The notes below the pieces were generated by a model. It was not told the origin of the DNA. It was given only the letters and a program-made list of their open reading frames with translations, and searched no databases. Positions 55,741 through 64,000 of a stretch of DNA of 64,000 nucleotides are shown here, piece by piece (position 1 is the stretch's first letter; every line of letters begins with the position of its first letter). This stretch comes from Dama dama (Eukaryota > Chordata > Mammalia > Artiodactyla > Cervidae): the NCBI RefSeq assembly GCF_033118175.1, contig NC_083691.1, positions 61,532,001 through 61,596,000 of the forward strand, given 5' to 3'. A program made the position numbers and the translations under genes.

Positions 55741-58048
55741 CTTGTCTAGATTGCTGTATCTAGAGTGGGCTTTCTGTATTCTGGAGGTCTGTGGTTCCTT
55801 TTTGTTGTGGAGGATTTACCCAGTGGGTGGGGTTAGATGATTGGCTTGTCAAGGTTTCCTGGTTAGGGAAGCTTGCGTCAGTGTTCTGGTGCGTGGAACT
55901 TGATTTCTTCTCTTTGGAGAGCAATGGAGTGCCCAGTAATGAGTTTTGAGATGGGTCTATGTGTTAGGTGTGACCTTGGGCAGCCTGTATGTTGATGTTC
56001 AGGGCTATGTTCCTGCGTTGCTGGAGAATTTGTGTGGTATGTCTTGCTCTAAAACTTATTGGCTCTTGGGTGGTGGTTGGTTTCAGTGTAGGTATGGAGG
56101 CTTTTGGACGGTCACTTATTACTTAAAGTTCCATGTAGTCAGGAGTTTTCTGGTGTTCTCAGGTTTTGGGCTTAAGTCTCCTGCCTCTGGATTTCAGTTT
56201 TATTTTTCCTGTAGTCTCAGGATTTCTCCAACTATACAGCACTGATAAGAAAACTTCTAGGTTAATGGTGAAAAGATTCTCCCCCGTTAGGGACACCCAG
56301 AGAGGTTCACAGAGTTACATGAAGAAGAGGAGAGGGAGGAGGGAGATAGAGATGAGCAGGAGGAGAAAAGGGGGGACTCAAGAGGAGAGAGACAGATCTA
56401 CGCAGCTGTCTGTTCCCAGAGTGTTCTCCATAGTCCAGTCACCTACAAAGATTCACAGAATTGGATTGGGAAGAGAAGGGGAAAGGAGGAAATAGAGGTG
56501 TTCTGAGGTAGAAAACAGAGAGTCAAGATTGGGAGAGAATAATCTTCGGTTTAAAAATAGGGCTTCTCTTCTTTTTTTTTTGTTTTTGTAAGGTTATAGT
56601 GTATTGAAAGTGAAAATTAAGGAGTAGTAGAGGAGTACTAGAGGACTTTAAAAGAAATAAGAGAAAAAGAAAAATAGAAAATAGAAGAGAAAAAAGGAAA
56701 GAAAAAAAAGAAGAAAAAAGAAAAAAAAGTAAAAAGAAGAAAAAAAAGAGAAAAAAAAATTGAAAGAAAAAAAATTTTATTTTTTTCCCTAATTAAAAAA
56801 ATCGTAAAAATCTATGGAAATGAAAGTTAAGGAGTAATGGGGGAGTAATAGGGGATTTTAAAGGAAAATAGAAAAAATAAAAAAGAAAAAATAAAAAAAG
56901 AAAAAAAAAAGAGAAAAAAGTAAAATTATATCTAGGAGTTTCTCTGGAGCTGTTGCGGTCAGTGTGGGTTCGGCTCAGTTTCAGATAGCTCCTCGTTCCA
57001 GCTTACACTTCTTGATATCTACAGGCCCCTTCCAGTGTAGTCCGTGTTTTCTAGAGGGATTTTAATCTGTTGCACCAGTCCCTTCTGAAGCGGTTCCCTT
57101 TGTTTATTTGGCTTCTGTTTGCCGGTCTCTTCAGAGCCTCATTTCCGCCCTGACACAGGCGGGCGGAGGTGGACTCTTATTCAGGTAGCTAGTTCCGTCG
57201 CGCTGCGGGGAGGGCCTGGCGCTGCGGGGAGGGGCTGGCGCTGCTTTCTCCGTCTGCGCTGCTCAGGCTCCCGGCTGCTCTATATGGAGCGCGCCCCGCG
57301 CTCCGCGAGGTTCCAGCCCTCGGGTGTTCCACAAAAGCGCGGAACAGAAGCTGTGCCTGCTCTCTGTGCCTTCCCCGTCAGAGCGGTCCAGGCAGCCAGG
57401 GGCTCGGTGGGCGCACTCTCCCCAGGTGTGGCGCGCCCACTCCCTTCCGCGGACCCAGTTTCAGTTTCCTCTGGCACCAGTCGGGTGCGTGCGCCTTCTG
57501 CCCTCCGCGTCCCCAGCCCCAGTCCCCGCCCGCGCCTGTCGGGTGCCTGCGCCCTGTGTCTCGCCGCGACCTTCCCCGCCCCCCTGCCTCCTGCCTCCGG
57601 CGGGGCTGGGCCAGTCCGCAGCCTGCGAGTTCTTCTCTGGATTTTCTCGGTCTCTTTGTTCTGCGAACGGCCGGCAGTGTGTTCCGGCCGGTTAATTTAC
57701 TCTCTCTCTTTTGGTCTCCCACAGTTCAAGTTGGCAACTCACAGAAGCTCCCTCCGATTGTCCTCAGGGCACTCAGGCCCGGACCCTACCCCAAGCAATG
57801 CCGCCTAAGACTCCCTTCCCGGGACGGATCTCCGCCCTTAGCTCTTTTGTCTCACTTTTTATCTTTTATATTTTGTCCTACCTCCTTTCGAAGAGAATGG
57901 GCTGCTTTTCTGGGCGCCTGATGACCTCAGCTAGCGATCAGAAGTTGTTTTGCGAAGTTTGCTCTGCATTCAGTTATTCTTTTGATGAATTTGTAGGAGA
58001 GAAAGTGGTCTCCCTGTCCTACTCCTCTGCCATCTTGGCTCCTCCTCC
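55741..58048 (-). promoter_or_regulatory. L1 5' untranslated region with internal promoter
   Basis: The terminal 20 bases contain CAAGATGGC, a YY1-type site (plus-strand 58029-58037), as at the 5' end of L1s, where YY1 positions transcription start. A CpG-rich block lies at about 57120-57660. An A/G-rich low-complexity stretch (plus strand) lies at about 56570-56930. By analogy with other mammalian L1s this region should hold an RNA polymerase II promoter driving leftward transcription. Confidence 0.75.
57284..57808 (+). other. Antisense open reading frame in the L1 5' region
   Basis: On the strand opposite to L1, an ATG frame of 174 residues (MERAPRSARFQPSGVPQKRG...) is open; without requiring ATG it extends left to 57119. 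It is Arg/Pro/Ser/Ala-rich, as expected of GC-rich DNA. Primate L1s carry an antisense ORF0 in a comparable place, but no homology is claimed. It may be chance. Confidence 0.35.
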
Positions 58049-58152
58049 AGGTCCTTATATTTTCTCAGGTTTGTCATAGCTTTTCTTCCAAGGAGCAAGC
58101 GTCTTGTAATTTCATGGCTGTAGTCATCGTCCACAGTAATTTTTGAAGGATG

Positions 58153-61100
58153 CATGTACCAGGTGTCAAAGGAGAGACCCTGAGAGTCAGATCTGGTGTT
58201 GTTGCACAGGGAGGTGGGTGGATATGGGGCAGACCTGGTGGGATCAAGGTGGGTGGAACAGGAGGGCTGGAAAAGGGGCACTGTCAAAGGTGAGTGCAGA
58301 AATTCTAGTCAGGAGTATTCAGCATGGTGTCCCCACACCATGTGACTAAGAGGATTTCTGTAGGGAGGGTGAATTGCAAGGCTAGATCCAGGGGGTGGGC
58401 AGCATGGGATAACAGCCTAAAAAGTATTGCATTTTGACACTGTAGGTGTAAGGAAGCCAGTGAAAGCAAACCGTTTCTGTTGCCTGGAGCTCGCCTCTCT
58501 GTGGTGGCTCATGAGGGCCTCCCAGGAAGGTCACAAGTTTTGTCCAGTCCATTCTCTAGGCCCTGGAGTGCTGGCAGACCACCCTGCTGTCAAAGCAGAG
58601 GGTCCTGTGGGCAGTGGGTGAGAAGAAAGCCCACCTGGAGTGGGGAGATGTTGGATGGATAGATTTACTAATCAGTTTTCAAAGTGAAGGAAAGGCTGAG
58701 AGTGTATTAGAGGCCTCTTTTAAAATTCATATTTACTTTGCCTGTTAGTAGGTACAGGGCTTTAAAAGTTAAGCAGATGAAGTCAGTTCTGCCTCTCCCA
58801 TCCAGATGTCTCTGTAGGCTTTCTGGCTCTTGCCTTTTAAGAACACACACACACACAGCCTACAGGTGACTGTGGGGGTGTGCCTGGCTCAGGCTGAGTC
58901 CTGCAACATCCCACCCAAGGTAGAAGTAAAATTGAGGCAGTAGTTAATCATTTAATGAACCCAGAGTCCTGACCCCAGTGTTCCATGCCAGAGGGTTCAG
59001 GACACCAAATGTCCCCCAAAGTGGGACGTTTCATTAAAGTCAGCGTTAACTGTTGCCGTCACAGGGAGGATAACCCAGCATCAAAACGTGCTATTGACCA
59101 ATGTAGTACCCCTTTATTTGTTCTCTTCTTTCTAGTGTATTTCCTAAATGCACAAGTAAAATGGGTATTTGTAAGTTCCGCGGATTGCATATTGAAACCG
59201 TTATCACCATGCAGGCCACTGTAACAAACAATACTGATTATAGAGCAGGGATATATTTTGTAATTATAATGCTCTTCAAACTTCTCTGATTGACACACAG
59301 TGTATTTAAACAGGATGATCAAAAATTACTTTCACAGCGCAGGCCTTGTCTTCCTCTTGGAAGCACAAAAGCTCTCTTCAGTAGGTAACAGCCATCCGGC
59401 TGCCTTTGAGCAGCTGTGTCGAGATGGGATTCAGTTTCTTTGGAGGTGGGGTGGGGCGGGGGAGACACCCCGGCTTTTAAATCAAAGACAATTCAGTTTA
59501 GAGAAAGATGTACCTTGTGGAAATAAATAGGAGGAGGCACGGTGTACTGTCAGCTGGCCGTTTTAAATCAATAATGCAGGCAGTCCATCTTGCATGCCCG
59601 TTCAGCTCCCTGCTCATCCTGCGTGAGGGGGGAGGGGCACCTGCCTTCCAGTGGGGTCCCGGAATAGAAGCCCTTTGTGGGGAGATGGCCAGGAGAGCAA
59701 GTGGGTCCTGCTCTGCCCTTCAAGGCCTCTCTGGAGCTAGCCTGGCAGTGTGCCTGGCGGAGGTCTGAGGATGTTAATATCTGGCACCTCCAGATCACAT
59801 CAATCTGCATCCCTTATTTTGCCAAGCAGGGACACCTGGATGGGAGGCTCTGTTTTCTTTCGGTGGCCCCTGGCTTATAAAGCAAAACCAGCGAAGAGCA
59901 CGCAATTCCTTTGAATCTTCTTCTGGTGTGCCTAATAGGGGTTTCTCAGAGTGCCAGCTACTGTGGGAAGACTCTGGGCTTTAAAAATAAAAATAAAAAG
60001 CAAGCAAGCAAGGCAGCATTTTTTAATCATCTTCTTTGTTTACAAAGTGGTGACATTCAGTCTTGAATCAAAGGCAACAGTTTCCAGGTAGAAAAGTCTC
60101 GTGTTTGTTTTTTGTCAGCTACCAGCATGTCTCTCCTCCAAACTTTGCACAAAATCAGCTTCCCTTGATTTAAGCAACAAAGGAAGGGTTGGGGGTTGGA
60201 AGGGTGGGAAGGGGGGAAGCTTTTAAAAGATTATCCTTTTGGAATTTTGATAGATTAAGAGAGTGATCAAACTAGGCAGCATCTTAATAATAGGGCCATG
60301 TGAAATTTGGCTAGATAATGGAAGCTCTTTTGTCAATTTCCTGTAACCTGTACTTGACAGGACTCAGGAAATGGCACGACTGGCCTACCTTTGATACCTA
60401 GAAGGGGCTTAATGAGATTTAAAGTTGCAGTACCATGACTGGAGTTCCCCACATTAGGTATAAGTTACACACAAAGTCCTCCTATGCACCAGTTCTTAGC
60501 TGGCTTTGTCGCCTGTCTGCAGAATTCAGATTGTGTTTTCTCTATAGAAGTAACAGCTGAAAGTGGGCAGCTGAATTTCCGAACAGAAATTGTTTTTCTA
60601 AGAAGATTTTTTTATTTTTTTGGTTCCATTCAGGACTGTGTCTCTGAAATATTATCTATCATAAAAAAACATGACATGAATTTACTATGGCAGTCAGCTG
60701 CAATTTTTAAATACACTCGTTAGGTTAGTGCATAACGTCTTCCCTTCCCAAAGAGACAGGGAAGAAGAGAGGGAACATCAGACTGCTATTTCTTGGGGGT
60801 GGATAGGGAGGGGTGTGGGCAAGGCCATGCCAGAACGTGTGAGCTCAGATAGGGCCCAAACGTTTCTGATGGAATATTTGAGCTGGAAATATTCAATGTG
60901 AAAGATCCCGCCTCAAGGAGTTCTCTGTCAGCCAGAAAGTGTCTGGGAGTCATGAGTAGTCGGTGTGTGCCTATAATGTGGGTTTGAGGATGGAACTGTC
61001 TGGGTAGCGTGTGGGGGTTATAGAGTCAGTCTTGTTAACCTTTTATGACCTTAAGGGGACTCTTGAAGGGACTCTCACAGAAGCAGAAAGTTCTGTCTGA

Positions 61101-62115
61101 TGTAGTGGTGATTCTGGTGAGTCTCTGATGGAATAGAAGAGACCTCAGTTAGAGTGGGTGAGAAGTGCTCTTAGAATCCTGTTCATTTTGGTGCCTGTCT
61201 CCCGTGTGCACTCAGCCTGGTTGCCTGGAGGCAGGAAGCTCCTCTACTGGCCAGGAGGCTGGAGATCCTACACCATGCCACCTGCTGAGCACAGACCTCC
61301 CTTCCTGGGGCTTGGCTAGCCTGTGCTCTCTGTCACTTCCAAGTAAAAGCTGATGGTGTTGGTCTTCTTTAGCACTTTGGTTATCTGCACACTTGTAGCG
61401 GTGGCCCTGCTTTTCCCCAGTGGGGTGACCATGGTACTATGCCTGTATGTTGTCTAAAAACAGAATCAGACCATGACTGCTGGTTCCAGCTTTTGGACTG
61501 AATGGCAAAATGTTCATGTTCTCCAAAGAATCAAGGCCTAATAAGCATCTTAGGATCCAAATCCATAACCATGTTGATTGATATTTAAGGGGGTAAAGCT
61601 CCCAGGAATATTTATAACTGATCTGAATTGTCCATAGATGCACTTAAGGAATCAATGAAAATAAGTGGGATGGATAGATCTTGTAAGAGTTCAGATTTTT
61701 CTGTTTTACCTCATCTAGCCTTACAAGAATGGATTCTGTTTCTTCTTTATTTTCCATCTGATGCTCGTGATTTATAAATATCAGGTCTCCCTTTGCCACC
61801 ACTGGCCTGGCATCAGCCAGCCTTTCTCTCTGGGTTTTTCTTCTGTGGTTTTCAATACCACTTGGGAGAAATCGAATACAAACTGACCTATTTTATGATA
61901 GGCTGAAAAATTTGTATGTGTGTGTTTGTGGACATCTGTTTCAAATACATGCAAATAGAAGCCACTGAAACTTTCACACATAACTCCTAAAAATGTGTGA
62001 AGGGCCAGGTGAGGGTGGAGGTTCAATGTCCAGGTGCCCTGGGTGGAGCTGGCCAATGTGGCCACCTGCTGTGATGAAGACCAGCATACACAAGAGCTTG
62101 GTGGCAACCCGACCT
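58153..62115. other. Single-copy DNA with candidate conserved non-coding blocks
   Basis: No coding region is supported in about 4 kb. A (CA)n patch lies at 58843-58857. The blocks at about 59080-59560 and 59930-60720 are repeat-free, AT-rich and lack interspersed repeats, compatible with conserved non-coding elements. Confidence 0.4.
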
Positions 62116-62119
62116 CCAC

Positions 62120-62235
62120 ACAAACACCAGTGCTTCCACTTAGTAGCTTTGTGACTTTGAAAAATCACTTAGCCCTTCTGAATGATGCTTTTAGCTGTGA
62201 AATGGAGATAAGACCTACCTCGTGAGGTTACTCTA
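62120..62235 (+). repeat. MIR SINE
   Basis: 'cttagtagctttgtgacttt', 'gctgtgaaatggagataaga' and 'ctacctcgtgaggtta' are in MIR order. Confidence 0.78.
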
Positions 62236-62239
62236 AGCT

Positions 62240-62850
62240 TTCCATTTTTTGGACTACAAACCACATTAAGAAATGCAATTTGCATCATAACCTGGCAGAC
62301 ATAAATACATACATGCATGTAAGTTGCAGCCAAAGAGAAAAAGAGAGATGGAGAATCTCATGGATGCTTTAATGACTGGATATGAAAGTTAGTATCACCA
62401 ACCGCAGCCACTCAGCTCAGGCTGCAAGGAAGTCTGGGACATGCAGTCTTCTGTGTGTGCAGAAGAAGGAAACTGAGGAGACCAAGTGAATGATACAAGC
62501 CACATAAGGTAGCAGTTAGGCAGGACAGGTCTTTGATACACTGAGGCTTAGCAAGCATGTAATTAGGATGTAGGATTGGTCTGATTTGGGGGTAATGTTG
62601 CCCCTCCTCAAAGGAACCGCCTGAATTAATGACTTCAGGGGGCTCTTTGTGCTCTACTTCATGTCATCCTGATGATTCTAAAGTTTCACAGACTCACCTG
62701 TGGCTATAGATACAGTTTTCTGCAGCTGGTGTGAATTTACCTGTTGCTTGATCTTAGGCTCAAAGATGGTATTCTAACAGGACAATGGCATAGGACTGAA
62801 AATTCTGTTTCAAGTTGGTGAGCCCAGGCTGTGCATATCACAACTGATAA
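62240..62850. other. Single-copy spacer
   Basis: Nothing recognised. Confidence 0.45.
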
Positions 62851-62856
62851 TTATAG

Positions 62857-63108
62857 TGAACATTTACATTGAGTGCTTACTGTATGCCAGGCGTTGAGCT
62901 AAGCAGTTCACAAGGTTTATCTCAATTCATCCTCATCATAACCTTATTAGGCAGAATCATACACATCCTGGGCCCTTTTGAGATCTTCTATTCTGCTTCT
63001 TAGAGGAAGCAGATGGAAAAACAGGTTAAGTTCAGAGAGGTTAAGTGGTTTTCCCAGGGTTGCCAGCAAATCAGTGCTTATGCTAGGATCAGAAGCCTGG
63101 ATTTTTCA
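62857..63108 (-). repeat. MIR SINE, nearly complete
   Basis: Reverse-complement MIR: 'gtgaacatttacattgagtg', 'tatgccaggcgttgagctaa', 'ttcagagaggttaagtggtt'. About 50 bp of extra sequence lies in the middle (62965-63010). Confidence 0.82.
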
Positions 63109-63109
63109 C

Positions 63110-64000
63110 TCTACAACAAGGACATGAGACCAGTGGGGGCACCTGAATATTTTTGAGCCCTTAGCAATATGTTAACTGAACCTTTAATTTTAGGATCTTC
63201 AGTTTTATTTCAGGTATATACCAGAAACACTAATTCGAGCTGGAATCAAATGCCCAAAACTCTATTGCCCGACCACTATTAAACTTGTAGTTTTAATTTG
63301 AACTGGTCATTTTAGGTAAAAATAACCAGCCTGTAATTTAAACTGTTGTCAACTTCAGGTAAAACTGCAAGTCTAGCTTGTAGTAAAAGATCCTTATCTG
63401 TGATTTGTTTTCATGTAAATCAGTATGTTGGCCTCTTATTACTCAGTGGTTCTTGGTTGCTGCTAGTACTGAAGGGAAATGTTAGAATTTGCCAAAAGAA
63501 AGTAAATGTGCTTTTGGGAATCATAGGACAGAGGTAGCTGGCTTAGGCCACAGCTTAGAGGGTGTAAGTTCTCCTTAAGAAAGAAGCTAATAGCAATGAA
63601 ATGGTTGGACTCTCCTAAAGGTGACTGAGGAGGTTTTAATGTATCTCTTTCTGGAGTTCTTTAAAGGTGCTTTTCTAGGTTGGTTCAAACCAGAGGTGGT
63701 GACCCATGACCTGATTTCTTCTCCCTGGGCAGAGGGATTCTAATAGTAAAGAGTGTATGCAATTTGCACACAAGTGACCCACATCCCAGGGACCTGTTGA
63801 ATGCCTTCCTCCAGAGGACCAAAAGGCCTGGATGTTCATAAAGAGGTGTTCCCAGCCTAGCCTGGTTGGAATTTGCAGTCTTACTGTCTGTGAATGGATT
63901 TGCAGCTATAAAATTTGACATTCTTTTTCCTATTCACCCCTCCCTTCACCCATTTATATCTCTGGGATCAAGAAAAGGACAAAATTAAAACTAGTCAAGG
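63110..64000. other. Single-copy DNA to the window edge
   Basis: No supported feature. Confidence 0.45.

Larger units (their letters stand above)
50585..58048 (-). mobile_element. Full-length L1 (ruminant L1-BT type)
   Basis: The element is 7.46 kb, reading right to left. It has a 5' untranslated region of about 2.3 kb (58048-55741), ORF1 (55740-54814), a short spacer, ORF2 (54762-50943), a 3' untranslated region with AATAAA near 50610-50615, and a poly(A) tail (T-rich at 50585-50610). The 5' end starts GGAGGAGGAGCCAAGATGGC, as in full-length mammalian L1s. A perfect 17-bp target-site duplication 'aggtccttatattttct' flanks it (50568-50584 and 58049-58065). The identical duplication and retained CpGs indicate a fairly young insertion. 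It lies in a tailed BovB microfragment within a BovB. Confidence 0.96.
49217..58143 (-). mobile_element. BovB 3' fragment, host of three later insertions
   Basis: BovB segments are 49217-49571, 50271-50520 and 58066-58143, reading on the minus strand from within the coding region to the 3' end. The pieces join into one BovB fragment of about 650-700 bp once the insertions are removed. A 9-bp target-site duplication 'tgaaggatg' flanks the whole block (49208-49216 and 58144-58152). A 27-bp unit is repeated about three times at 50412-50497. Confidence 0.9.

Noticed and set aside
1..64000. CRISPR arrays, operons, tRNA genes or phage-like gene clusters
   Set aside because: The sequence is vertebrate nuclear DNA; the tRNA-like segments are SINE heads, and no regularly spaced repeats or compact gene blocks occur.

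Overview
The window is nuclear DNA of a pecoran ruminant, most likely a bovid (cattle, sheep, goat or a relative). The evidence is its repeat content: BovB (RTE-type LINE), the SINEs Bov-tA and Bov-A2 that share the BovB 3' end, a tRNA-Glu-type cetartiodactyl CHR SINE, and a ruminant-type L1 (L1-BT style). Among these lie old mammal-wide repeats (MIR, L2, L1M, MER5-type). I found no exon of a functional protein-coding gene, no tRNA or rRNA gene and no CRISPR. The window looks intergenic or intronic, and most open reading frames in it are retrotransposon remnants or chance openings.

Layout. Positions 1-4176 hold a nearly complete but dead BovB on the plus strand, including a long 5' leader; it runs off the left edge. 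From 4.2 to 17.5 kb the DNA is mostly single-copy with scattered MIR and L2 remnants, and has a small tandem array of GC boxes at 14.3 kb. From 17.5 to 24.9 kb is a dense retrotransposon cluster: an MIR split by a CHR SINE, an old L1M split by a Bov-A2 and a BovB, a second BovB 3' end, and several Bov-tA copies. From 25 to 31 kb is single-copy DNA with MIRs, including an AT-rich block that reads like a conserved non-coding element. From 32 to 49 kb there are further Bov-tA, Bov-A2 and BovB copies, an L2 split by an MIR, a MER5-type DNA transposon remnant, an unidentified minus-strand reading frame next to a CpG-rich block (37.9-38.8 kb), and a tiny L1 3' end.

The most informative region is 49.2-58.15 kb. 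One minus-strand BovB 3' fragment, bounded by a 9-bp target-site duplication (TSD), has been hit three more times. The hits are a processed retrocopy of BBLN (bublin coiled-coil protein, formerly C9orf16), a ~65-bp fragment of BovB coding sequence carrying an A-rich tail and flanked by a 21-bp duplication, and, inside that fragment, a full-length 7.46-kb L1 with a perfect 17-bp TSD. The L1 keeps an intact ORF1 and its YY1-type 5' end, but ORF2 carries one frameshift and two nonsense codons. From 58.15 to 64 kb the DNA is mostly single-copy with two MIRs and possible conserved non-coding sequence.

How the parts work together: ORF1p and ORF2p of active L1s, acting in trans, explain the poly(A)-tailed insertions (the BBLN retrocopy and the tailed microfragment). 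BovB reverse transcriptase explains the Bov-tA and Bov-A2 copies, which share its 3' tail. I found no new biological system. The best leads are the nested stack, the tailed BovB microfragment, the antisense reading frame in the L1 5' region, and the unidentified block at 37.9-38.8 kb. Repeat names were assigned by recognition, without running a repeat library.
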